From Gnetum montanum (Eukaryota > Streptophyta > Gnetopsida > Gnetales > Gnetaceae): 26,914 nucleotides of DNA. Numbering within the stretch: position 1 is the first letter of the stretch; each line of letters opens with the position of its first letter. A program made the translations under genes and the position numbers. A model generated the notes under the pieces. That model saw only the letters and a list, made by a program, of their open reading frames with translations. It was not told the DNA's origin and did not search any database. Positions 9,612 through 18,715 of this stretch are shown here, piece by piece. The DNA is taken from contig MNCI01029692.1 of the NCBI GenBank assembly GCA_015680685.1, forward strand, positions 57,200 through 84,113, written 5' to 3'.

Positions 9612-9882
9612 CCATAGTTTGCTATGACTATAAATTTGTGTAGATAGTCCGCCATGACTATAAACTAGCACAAAAAACTTGATATGATGTTAAACTAGTG
9701 CAGATAGTCCACTATGATCTTAAATTGGCCCATCCACCATCCGCTATGATGATAAACTAGCACAAGGGTCTGTTAGGACCTTAAACTAGCATAACAGTCT
9801 ACTAGGACCTTAAACTAGCACATTGTGGTCTATTGGGACCTTAAACCAATACATCTAATGATCTACCAAGACCTTAAACTAG
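9612..9882 (+). repeat. Tandem array B: about 30-bp monomers with the same TTAAACTAG core
   Basis: Nine copies aligned on TAAA start at 9631, 9661, 9691, 9721, 9753, 9782, 9811, 9842 and 9875, a spacing of 29-33 bp. Early copies read CTATGATCTTAAAC and later ones ACTAGGACCTTAAACTAG. The array starts about 20 bp after the integrase stop, in the 3' untranslated region. Tandem arrays in that position are known from Tat/Ogre-type elements. Confidence 0.9.
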
Positions 9883-9889
9883 GTTCATG

Positions 9890-11210
9890 ACACAACGTTC
9901 CCAACTCACATCCACAACCATTCAAATAAGTGAGTGTGCATAGTGCCCATGTGGGGTGGAGCATTGCAGTTCCAAAATGTAGTTCATGATGACAAGAAAG
10001 CATCCTATGGAATGAATGCAAAATGCCACTACCCCTAGTAGCTTGCTAATCCTTTAGAGATTTTTTTTGACATCTTACTGACCTTATAGAGCTACTACGA
10101 CCATGGCCCCTAGCCCTAGTAGTAGCTTCCATTTTCAGCACTTACTACTGGAGCCCTAGCTCTATTTTGGCATGGCCACAAAGTTGCTACCCTCTAGCCC
10201 CCGCCATTGTTTGAGCTCAAAAGATGTTCAACTATTGGGCCTCTCACCTTATGGCTGAACTACTTGATGTTTGCCTTGGGTGGGGACTCCTAAGCATTCA
10301 CATTGTCGCAACTCCTAGCACCCTCGGTGCCGACCCCTCTAGCCTGCCGCCACTAGAACTACTGTTGGCCTTCTTACTTTATACATTGCATGCCTTAGCA
10401 ATAGTGCCTATCACTTTAGTGATGTCCAAAGCAAGTAAGAACTTTTCCTAAATACATTTCATTGTTACATTTCTCTAGTTTTCTTTTTTTTGCGCTTGCA
10501 GGATACAGGCCAAGATGACATCGATAAGAGATGTGTTTCTCCAGGAGGACAAGGCACCACATCGTTCTAAGGTGAATGCTCTAACTAGCTTAGCTACTTG
10601 GGAGTGCACAGCCTACCCTTCCCCTTAACCTTTTTCATCTCATTTTTCCCTTTTTACATCTCTTTAACAAGCTTTCTTGACACGTGTAAAGCCCTCCCAT
10701 ATGCTCAACTGCAAAGTCAATAATGCACGTAATGCAACTCACTACATGGGAAGCATCTATAGGCAGGTCAAAGCCCCATATGGATGTAACACAAATCATC
10801 TTGGGGAGGAAACACCTATCCTACAATAATAAGGTTGTTTGCAAATGAATATGGCTAAATAACAAAAGAAAAGTGTAAAAGTGTAATAGAGCTCAAAAAT
10901 AAAAACAAAAAGAGAGCTTAAGAAAAAATAAGAGAAAAAGAGCGTGTGCCCAAAGGAAATGGCACACCAGCTATTTCATAGTGACCCTTTCCAACCACTC
11001 CAATGAGGGATCGTGCTACATTTCATCTTTCCTTTGCCTAAACCTGTCCCCTGAAGTCCACCCTTTTTCCTTTCCCTTGCACAACTATCCTGTTACTCCC
11101 AAGCATAGCAAAGTGACTTATAAGCAACCACTAGAGAGCGATGTTGGCAATTTATCCTTCATGGTGTTTCGTATTCTTTGTCGACTTCTATCAAGTAGAT
11201 CCTCCAAACG
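9890..11210 (+). other. 3' untranslated region of element B
   Basis: There is no convincing protein. The open frame at 10224-10451 resembles nothing I know. It ends near a possible short plus-strand intron (GTAAGA at 10435, pyrimidine-rich tract, CAG ending at 10501; 67 nt). A strongly A/G-rich stretch lies at about 10855-10945. Long non-coding 3' regions are usual between integrase and the 3' LTR in Tat elements. Confidence 0.5.
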
Positions 11211-11228
11211 TTGACAAAGAGGGGCCAA
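11211..11228 (+). promoter_or_regulatory. Polypurine tract of element B
   Basis: The sequence TTGACAAAGAGGGGCCAA ends directly at a TG that opens the LTR (TGAAACACC at 11229). A purine run next to the 3' LTR primes plus-strand DNA synthesis. The A-A-A-G-A-G-G-G-G form fits Tat-type elements. Confidence 0.6.
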
Positions 11229-11477
11229 TGAAACACCATAAAATTTTAGGACCCTCATGCCTCAGTAGTATCTTAGAATGTAGGTACTGAGGATACACTA
11301 TCTAGTTTGGCAAGTTTTCTATCTCCAGAGATAATAGGTTTGATGGACTCTTTGGCTTGCCCAACTAGACAATTAAACCAGTTGGTAGTCTACCTAGAAA
11401 CTATGCTAGGAGTTGTCGAAAGTGTTTGGGACGAGAAAAACCATTCAGAAAGTATTCTGGTGAAGAATTATGCTACA

Positions 11478-12014
11478 CTATGCTACACTATGTAGCATAG
11501 CAAGCCTTGAAAAATAGTTTCTCAAGTGTCCAAGTGTGAATTGACAAAATGATTGCAAGACAAGTCAAGATTTAGTTAACGTATGGTGCTATGCTATGCT
11601 ATGCTATGTAGTGTAGCACAACATAGCAAAGGCAAAGAAGAAAGGCCTATCTTGCTAAGTGATTCCAACAAGAAAGTTGCACTTAGCAATACTTTGGCCT
11701 GCAAAACCTATTACCTTGCTAGATCCCTAGGCCTCGAGAAAAGTTTCTTTCTAGAAAATGGTGGATTGAACGAAGAAGTAGGATATGTTGGTTGCTATGT
11801 TGTGCTACGCCACATAGCGAAGCACAATGTAGCAATAATGCAAAAGTAGAAAAAATGTTTCAAACATGAGTTCAATGAATTCAAAGGATTCTTGACATAA
11901 AGGAAAAATGTTGCAGTTGTTCGCATGAATAAGCCTCAGAAAAATGATTTTCAACTCGAACACAAATTTCAGTTAAGACTAGTGGCTACACTATGCTATG
12001 CTACATAGTGTAGC
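11478..12014. repeat. Series of four palindromes built on GCTATG / CATAGC in LTR 1
   Basis: Perfect inverted repeats are seen at 11478-11500 (10-bp arms, 3-nt loop), 11602-11628 (8-bp arms), 11794-11818 (7-bp arms) and 11985-12014 (11-bp arms GCTACACTATG / CATAGTGTAGC, 8-nt loop). They are spaced about 124, 192 and 191 bp apart, upstream of the TATA box. The arms are variants of one TAGC/ATAGC-rich motif. They could be protein-binding or RNA hairpin elements; no function is shown by the sequence. Confidence 0.8.
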
Positions 12015-12448
12015 ATAGCGTAGCAAGCAGCCACTTACACTACACTAATGTGCTCGATAGCGTGATTAATGAAACAATGGTATAGAAGCATCAAGACATC
12101 TTTGGGTAACACTAGAACTTGTTGATAACAATTTTTCTCACTCTGTCATCTCCTTAGCAAGATCAGCAATTTCACTTCATTTTGCATCCCCCTGGGTAGC
12201 TCCCAAAATATTGTTCCTATGCTTAACCTTACTTGTAAGGGCAAGGAAGACATCGTCCTAGGGCATAAGCTCCATTTTTCTTACATGTTAGCACATTGGG
12301 TCTTAGCACATGCAGCTCTGGTGCTATAGTCATAGTGTAACAAAGTTCATATCTAGCATTGCACACCTACATGGTACAGGCATGTTAGCACCTTGTGGGT
12401 TCCAGGATACATGGTAGATAGACCACATTTATCTCCTACTCCTAGCCT

Positions 12449-12456
12449 TATAAATA
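12449..12456 (+). promoter_or_regulatory. TATA box of LTR 1
   Basis: TATAAATA in the context GCCTTATAAATACCC. It lies 690 bp upstream of the LTR end. The corresponding site in LTR 2 is eroded to CCCTATACCCC at about 17976-17986. Confidence 0.6.
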
Positions 12457-12478
12457 CCCTAGCAAACAATGCTAAAAG

Positions 12479-12640
12479 GGTTGGCTTTTTTATGTTGGCA
12501 AGAGTAGTTGGCTAGTTAGCTTTTTTGACATCAGAAGTGTAGTTGGCTTGTTGGCTGGTTGGCTTCTTTGAAAATAGAGTTAGCTTTTTAATGTAGTTAG
12601 CTTTTGAGTTGGCTTTTAGAAGGCATAGTTGGAATTTTTC
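12479..12640 (+). repeat. Degenerate microrepeat of GTTGGCTTTT in the transcribed leader of LTR 1
   Basis: About ten variants of (A)GTTGGCTTTT or AGTTAGCTTTT follow each other at irregular 10-35 bp spacing. The repeat begins about 25 bp after the TATA box, so if that promoter is used the repeat forms the 5' end of the transcript. Confidence 0.75.
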
Positions 12641-13137
12641 TTGAGGATTCTAGTTACCTTTGAGCTTTCTGGTTGGCTCCAAACATCCCTTTGTGAGTCA
12701 AGAATTTTGACATCTTAGCAAATAGATTAGCAAGTAGAAGAACTGTGACTATACCGCTCGGTGTAAGTAGTGTCTCTTTGGCATTCAATAACTTGTTGTA
12801 CATCTCTCAAACCAAGAAAAGAATCAAATCCATGACCTTGGGGTAGTGCATTTTCTCACCTGATTTTGTTTTGCTATTTCCTCATTATCATAGTTATTTT
12901 GCATTATTTTCACCATCTTGCATTTATTGATCATTGATTGATTTTGTGTGTGTCTCTTTTGAAATAAACATTTACATAAGGTTAAGATACACTAATTAAG
13001 TCCCTACTGATCGACCAGACCATTCAAGGTGCCCCACTTCTATTTTTCTCTAGCATGGCCCTTACACAGATCTGAGGTTAAACTATTCGCTTGACAACCT
13101 CTTGGTGTTCTAGTCACCAACATTCTCGGTCGCTACA

Positions 13138-13165
13138 AGGTGCTATGAAGCCATGGAGGGGAAAT
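13138..13165 (+). promoter_or_regulatory. Leader / possible primer-binding site of element C
   Basis: GGTGCTATGAAGCCATGG directly follows the LTR 1 end (GCTACA). It corresponds to the leader motifs of element 1 and element D. It marks the start of the element C internal region. Confidence 0.5.
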
Positions 13166-13269
13166 GATTTAATAACTTCTTATTCCTGCTTGGCCAAAAG
13201 GATAGTGAGGATTTCTTCTTTGGGCATTCTCATTTCATTTACAGTCCACTATAAATAATCTTGGTTTAG

Positions 13270-14480
13270 GAAAGAATGAGTCTCATGATCATGGGGCATC
13301 CAAAGATGGGAGTCAGGGTAGGGATAAGGATAGGCATCATGATGATGATTGTGGTTGTGATCATAGAAAAGGAGGTGGTGGGCATCATGGTGGTGCTAGT
13401 CCTTATTCCTCTTCTCCTTATTCATCATCTTCTTCCTCCTCTAGCTTCAACCAAAGCTATAAAGGACATGATTGTGATGGAGGTGACTGGTGGGACAGAG
13501 ATGATCGTAGGGTCCATTAACATGGGCATTCAAGGGAGACCTACCATCATGAAAGAAGGGGGAGCATATGGCATCATGGGCATCATGGTCATTACAAAGT
13601 CTATGACCATGATGAGCCTTTGTTTGCAACTCAAAACATGCTAAACATCACATAGGAAATGAGAATTCTGACAAGGCATGTGAAAGATAGTAGAATCAAT
13701 CTATTGGATATGAATAATATTCCCAGGTTCAAAGGGGGATATAACTTAGATTAAAAAACCATATTTAAGCCTTTCATGATGGTTATGCCTTATAGAACAT
13801 GGAGAATAAATGATAGAAAGTAAAGTTATTCCCACAAACAATCATCAAAGAAGCTGAAATATGGTATTGGTCTTTAGAGTCAGAATCAATCTGCAAATGA
13901 AGAATGATGCTTGAACTTTTCAATGACAAGTATCAGACATACTCTCGAGTATCCAACATGAGGAAGTAGATCCAAGGTTGAAAACAAGGAATACATGAAC
14001 CGTTGGACATAGCACTTGATAGGTACTATTCACTTTTGCATTGATGTCCTAGCCATGGTTATAAGAGAGTAGCTTAGTCATATTCTAGATGAGCTCCAAA
14101 TAGAAATGAGGAGAACTCTTGGGGTCTATGCCAAAGTAAGGATTTTAGAATTAAGGGCCCATTAGATTCAAAGGATGATAGAGTAGGTTACTAAGGAAGA
14201 AAGGGAGTTGAGAAATGAAAAAGTGTGGAGTAGTACAACCATGATTCTTCCATAAGAAAAAGGAAAATTTGGTTTTGTGATAATGAGGAGGCACCACTTG
14301 ATGAGGTGGTCCAACGAATGACCTTGCTAATTCAAAAAATTGTCTCCAAAATTTTAGGTAAGGTAGACAAAAGATGGGACTCTTTGGATGAAAAGTTCCA
14401 AATCACTCTAAAAATAACAAAGAAATTCAAAAGGAAAAGTAGTGAGCATGATTGCAGGAGAAGGAAGTAAGTAAAATGTA
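13270..14480 (+). pseudogene. Putative gag region of element C with a His/Gly/Asp-rich start
   Basis: In the frame starting at 13275 the DNA reads a low-complexity segment rich in His, Gly, Asp and Ser (KDRHHDDDCGCDHRKGGGGH, a long Ser run, then WHHGHHGHYKVYDHDEP). It has a single TAA at 13518 before a TAG at 13653, and continues in pieces as PRFKGGYNL and later DELQIEMRRTLGVYAKV. Its position between leader and pol argues for gag, but I recognise no capsid signature. A Met/Ile-rich frame at 13276-13644 is a shadow of it. Near 14560-14620 a C/H-rich patch could be a decayed zinc knuckle. Confidence 0.45.
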
Positions 14481-15300
14481 CCCACCAAAGGGGTAAGGAT
14501 AAGGCTGATAAGGTTGTTGCAGTAGAGGAGGTTGTGGAGACTAAAATAGATGATGGTGGTGGGTGTTGAATCTACCAATATAAGCATCCTAAGGGATGTT
14601 TCTCTCTATGTCACACTTACAATAGTCTAGGGTATACACTCTAAATCCTAGACTAGTGAAAAGATAAGTAGTTAGAAGGTTTCCTTATCCTCAAGGCAAT
14701 CCAAGGTAGTTCCACTAGCAATAGGTCTACTATCCAAGTGGATCTCCACCATAACATTATGAGTAGTACCATCAATAGTAGCATCCACAATCATGGGGGA
14801 TGCCACCACCAATGTAGTAGTATCCTTACAGGTAGCCTAATTCATATGGGTACTATTTTTAACAACCCATTTCTCTACATGAATTTTATAGTTAGGCTAC
14901 ATTCCAACATCACTAGAATCCTCTTAAGTACTACAGAGTCCCATTTCCCCATTACCCTGCTCATCCTTCTACACATGTCCCTCTACCCTCAACTCAATTA
15001 CCACCTAATCCATCAATGTACGATGAAATTATAGCATAGTCTTAGCAACATAATGCTACTAGGGTTGTTAACTTATAGCCAGCTCCTCAGTTGAGTGGTT
15101 TAGAAACCAAATCCTAAAAAATATCATTCTTCTAAACCAATAGTCCTACAAAGCCCTCATAGACATATATGGTTGATAACCTTACTTCTCTCACATCCTT
15201 TACATCCACATCATGCAGGTCTTCCAAAGTGCATACCATCATGTTAACTCATGTGATAACTAATTGGATAAAGGTTAGTCATCTTTACAATAAAATATCT
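14480..15300 (+). other. Unreadable gag-pol junction of element C
   Basis: This would hold the end of gag and the protease. No retropepsin D-S/T-G motif could be read in any plus-strand frame. The open frames here are short and unconvincing. Confidence 0.4.
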
Positions 15301-15304
15301 AATC

Positions 15305-16310
15305 TTGGAAGTCCCCTCATCTACCTACAAATCTCTGGGAATATGCTTTTTGAACAATGGAAAGTTGCTAATAATCAATGTAAATCTTGCTCTTGAACAA
15401 AAAGAGAAGCTGTTGAAGGTGGTCAATAGATGGCCAATAGCACTTGCTTGGTTATATCCTAAACTCACTAGAATTGATCCTAGGATATGCCAGCATTGCA
15501 TCTATATTGATCCTTCCATGAAGCTAAAGAGGTAGCTTCAGCAGAGGTTGAACCCAAATTTGAAGCAAATTATCAAGGAGGAGATTCAACAACTCCTCAA
15601 GGTGGGGTTCATATATTCCATTGTGGATAGCAAGTGGGTTAGCCCACTTGTTATCATGCCATAGAAAGGTGACAAGTGGAAGGTCTATATTGACTTCAGG
15701 TTGTTGAACATGGTGACCTACAAAGATCATTTTCCATTTCAATTTGTGAACCACACATTGGACACAATCTTTGGGCATTGTTGCTATAGATTTCTAGATG
15801 GTTATAATGGCTATAATTAAATTTAGATTGCACCTAAAGATTAGGCCAAAAAAACATTCACAAGTCCCTGGGAAACTTTTGCATACAAAAAGATGCCATT
15901 TGGTCTATCCAATGCCCTTGAAACTTTCTACTGCCTTGTCCTTAACATATTTCAACAACATATTGGTACTAGGGTGGAAGTCTTCATGGATGAATTCCTA
16001 GCTATGGTGCTATATTTGAGCAAGCCTTGGACTACCTTGAGCAAATGCTGAAAAGGTGTGTAGATACTAAACTTTGACTCAATTAGCAAAAGAGCCATAT
16101 GATGATCTAGGATGGCATTATCTTGGAGCACAAAATATCGCAAGAAAGGATTGAGGTGGACCCTAAGAAAATAAGAGTCATCCATGGAATTATCCATCAA
16201 CTAGAAATTGTTAAAGACATTTAGTTATTCCTTCACCACACTAGCTACTACTGGCACTTCATAAAGAATTTCTCTAAGATTACTAAACCATTGTTGGAGT
16301 TGATAAATAA
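15305..16310 (+). pseudogene. Reverse transcriptase region of element C (Athila-like)
   Basis: The pre-RT reads VPSSTYKSLGICFLNNGKL and NLALEQKEKLLKVVNRWPIA, then RLNPNLKQIIKEEIQQLLK, SKWVSPLVIMP, KVYIDFRLLN and KDHFPFQF. The first catalytic Asp is in YRFLDGYNGYN (about 15797). The second box, normally FMDD or YVDD, reads FMDE (15983-15994), so one Asp of the pair is Glu. MPFGLSNA follows the usual pattern. Stops stand at Gln positions, for example twice around Y-N-x-I-x-I-A-P-K-D. RT thumb and connection continue as RIEVDPKKIRVIHGI and YYWHFIKNFSKITKPLLEL. Confidence 0.85.
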
Positions 16311-16369
16311 ATGTGCTCTATTCTAAGGCATTCTAGTAACTTAAGAAATCACTTGTAGAAACTCTAATC

Positions 16370-16810
16370 CTATGAGAACCGAATTGGTCTAGGCCCTTTC
16401 ACATAATGATAGATGCATTAAATTATCCTTTGGAAGCTATGCTCATGTAGTTGGATGATTAGAAACATCCATATAACATCCATTGCATGTGTGAAAGAAT
16501 TATGGATGAATAACAAAACTACATAATAATAGAGAAAGAATTGATGGTGGTAGTGTATGGCATGGAAAAATTCAAGCACCATGTGCTTGGGTACAAGGTG
16601 TTCATGCACACAGAACAAAGTGCAACCTACTTCATCATGAACAAATCAATGGTGAACCCCCATGTCCTATTGTGGCTTATGATCTTGTAGGAATTCTATC
16701 TCATGATGGTAGATTAAAAGGGAATAGAGAATGTGGTTGATGAACAATTGTTTCAATTGCAATTGGACAACAAAGAGGAGGAGAGCTTGCTTTCTAATCA
16801 ATTTCTAGAT
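16370..16810 (+). pseudogene. RNase H region of element C
   Basis: YIIIEKELMVVVYGMEKFKH followed by VLGYKVFMHTEQSATYFIMN corresponds to the family pattern Y..TEKELLAVV.A.EKFR.YLLG..V.V.TDHAAL. The Asp of TDH is Glu here. The tail KGIENVVDEQLFQL matches G.ENVVADHLSRL with the final Asp still plausible. The start of the domain is badly eroded. Confidence 0.78.
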
Positions 16811-16849
16811 GAACTCCTTTTTACTAGTGTTATAAATGAACAAGTGCCC

Positions 16850-17090
16850 AATGACACTACATGGTACGATGAAATCCTTACTTATCTTCTCACTTAGGAG
16901 ATGCCACAAGAGTTGGACCATAGGAAAAAACAACAGTTTCTACATTAGGCCAAATGATTCATGAAGATCAATGGACACCTTTACAAGGTATACATTGATG
17001 GCTTGGTTTGTTGGTATATTCCTGATGTTAACTAGCTGTGCATCCTCCAAGATGCTTATGAGGGTCCTTGTGAGGGCCACTATTAAAACA
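16850..17090 (+). pseudogene. Integrase N-terminus of element C, cut off in the zinc finger
   Basis: TTWYDEILTYLLT, EMPQELDHRKKQQFLH, NGHLYKVYIDGLVCWYIPD and DAYEGPCEGHY match the start of Athila-type integrases, up to the second His of the HHCC finger. The catalytic core is absent. The next bases align with the start of LTR 1, so the remainder of integrase and the 3' untranslated region appear to be deleted. Confidence 0.72.
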
Positions 17091-18690
17091 CCACCAAATT
17101 TAGGCTATAGTGTATCAACTTCAAATTTTCTTAAGTTTTAGCACAAGGCCAATCGCTGTAGAATTTTCTAAGTATTAGAACTATTCTCCCCACTACCCCA
17201 AAGCATATTCATCTCAATAGAGAGCATTGTTAGCACAAAAGGTTAGTTTTGTAAAATTTTCTAAGTGTTAAGCTAGCTACTATACAATCTTCTAAATGCT
17301 AATACTATGCTCTCCACTACCCCAGACCATAGTCAAGTGTAGTCAGCATGAACACATAATTTTTGTAGATTTTTCTGACTATTGAAACTATGCTCTCCAC
17401 TAGCCAAGAGTGCAATTAAGCGTAGTCAACTCTAAGCTAGTTTTTGTAAGTTGACAAGTTCTTGGACTATGCTTGACCCTAGTTGGAAGCATAGTCAGGC
17501 TCCTGTGGAGAGCACAGTTAGTACATAGTCATTTTGCAAAATTTTTTCTAAGTGTTGAACTATGCTCTCCCCTAGTCTAAAGCGTAGTCAAGCATAGTTA
17601 GCTAGAACATCTTCCAAAGGCCTTCACAATGCAACATAGGTATTCAGCTTAGATCCAACTCACCTTTGACAACTATAGTCAAAAAAATCTTTTTCACCAA
17701 ATTGTAATTATGCTTGACCTCACACAAGATAGTGGAGAGCATAGTCCTAGGGCATAGTCTCCAAATTTGCATTTTCTCAAGTACATAGCAATCTTTTTGA
17801 TGCATATACATGTAGTTGGAAATGAAGTCACAGTCTCTCAAGCTTGCAGAGTTTGGTAGAACACAGCAAAGCATAACACTATTAGCCTCAATGAAAAGTG
17901 TAGTTGGGTGACAACGTAGTCCCAACCATCCCCACTGACATGTGGTAGTCTCTCCATATTTCATGCTAAACCTTGCCCTATACCCCTACTTTCAATGTTT
18001 TAGGGATGGACAAATTTGAAGCAAGTTGGCAAACTTGAGCATTTTGGCATTTTTGATGTCCAAAAATTCAAAGACACATGAACAAACTAAAGAAAGGAAA
18101 AAGTTGCATACCACCATAGCTCACTGCAGGACACTGTAGAACACTACAATCCACTGCACATTGTAGCGGCCAACTTGATAGACATAGATACAGTGGTAGA
18201 ATGTTAGTCTTCTTGGCTAGATATCCCTGAGACTGTGACTATGCTATCCACTAAGCTTATTGTACACTGCATATCTCCTCACCCTTCTAAAGTTAACTAC
18301 ACTCAACTCCACTTGGGGTGGTTTTTTGTTCTCTCTTGCTTTCTTTCTTTGCATTTTCAACATTTTTACTTGCATTTTGAACATTTTACTTGCATTTTCT
18401 ACTATTTTAATGCATAGCTACACTTGGGTGATGGTTCCTACATGTTGATACCTTTGTTTTTTGTTGAAACCCTTGACTATGCTCACCCCTACTAACACCA
18501 TTAACACTACAAACACCACTCAAAACTTAGCATCATTTTGCATTTACATTTGGTAAGTCCCTGTTCAATCAACAAGATTGTTCAAGGCACCTCATCTTTA
18601 CCTCTAGTAGGCCCTCATGTAGATGTAGGATCAAGTTGTATGCCCATGAATCCTTTAGTTTTCTAGTCATTGACATTTTTAGTTGTTATA
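17091..18690 (+). repeat. LTR 2 (about 1.6 kb), related to LTR 1
   Basis: Its first bases (AAAACACCACCAAATTTAGG) align with the start of LTR 1. Near its end, AAGTCCCT (18555) lies 136 bp before the leader, against 140 bp in LTR 1, and the following CAAGG..CC(C)CA(C)CTTC and TTTTCTAGTCA..GACATT blocks are shared. A worn TATA (CCCTATACCCC) sits at about 17976, 712 bp before the leader. The original TG has become TT. It separates elements C and D. Confidence 0.6.
17165..17605 (+). repeat. Irregular direct repeats with core CTATGCTCTCCACTACCCC in LTR 2
   Basis: Copies of the core start at 17181, 17305, 17387 and 17560, preceded by TTTTGTAGATTTTTCTAAGTGT-like sequence and followed by AAAGCATAGTCAAG. 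CTATGCT and AGCATAG make each unit an imperfect palindrome. Spacing is uneven (124, 82, 173 bp). The block is in the U3 part, as are the palindromes of LTR 1, and probably descends from the same motif. Confidence 0.7.
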
Positions 18691-18715
18691 GTTTTTTGGC
18701 ACTAGAAAAAGGGCC
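18691..18715 (+). promoter_or_regulatory. Leader / possible primer-binding site of element D
   Basis: TTGGCACTAGAAAAAGGG begins at 18696, straight after the end of LTR 2. It is the third occurrence of the leader motif in the window. Confidence 0.5.

Larger units (their letters stand above)
5681..13137 (+). mobile_element. Element B: Tat-lineage Ty3/gypsy retrotransposon, decayed, no gag seen
   Basis: Plus-strand order: tandem array A, pre-RT and reverse transcriptase (6139-7440), RNase H (7440-7690), extra RNase H (7860-8240), integrase (8260-9591), tandem array B, long 3' untranslated region, polypurine tract (11211-11228) and an LTR (11229-13137). RT, RNase H, extra RNase H, integrase is the Tat arrangement. 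No gag or protease was found between array A and the RT, so an internal deletion is likely. The pol frame is broken by many stops and at least two frameshifts. Confidence 0.82.
11229..13137 (+). repeat. LTR 1 (about 1.9 kb), flanked by two internal regions
   Basis: It starts TGAAACACCATAAAATTTTA after a polypurine tract and ends ...GCTACA just before a leader motif at 13138. A TATA box (TATAAATA) lies at 12449-12456, 690 bp before the end, so the promoter is in the expected part of the LTR. A second related LTR at 17091-18690 shares the start (AAACACC..AAATTTAGG), the TATA surroundings and the end (AAGTCCCT, about 138 bp before the leader). The U3 part carries a series of palindromes. The exact ends are inferred. 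Confidence 0.65.
13138..17090 (+). mobile_element. Element C: Athila-like Ty3/gypsy internal region, truncated in integrase
   Basis: After the leader come a His/Gly/Asp-rich gag-like region, a poorly readable stretch (14500-15300), reverse transcriptase (15305-16310), RNase H (16370-16810) and only the start of integrase (16850-17090). Integrase breaks off in its zinc finger at the start of LTR 2. RT wording (RLNPNLKQIIKEEI, KWVSPLVIMP, KDHFPF) is closer to Athila-type elements than to element B. It is heavily broken by stops and frameshifts. Confidence 0.7.

Noticed and set aside
10224-10451. 75-codon hydrophobic plus-strand frame as a small membrane protein
   Set aside because: It shows no family resemblance, sits in a non-coding 3' region, and is expected by chance at this length.
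11307-11849. Open frames 11307-11495 and 11583-11849 as genes
   Set aside because: They fall within the U3 part of LTR 1 and are made largely of the GCTATG palindromes.
13276-13644. 122-codon Met/Ile-rich plus-strand frame and the His-rich minus-strand frame at 13447-13629
   Set aside because: Both are shadows of the CAT/GAT/GGT-rich coding frame at 13275. Their odd composition follows from that DNA.
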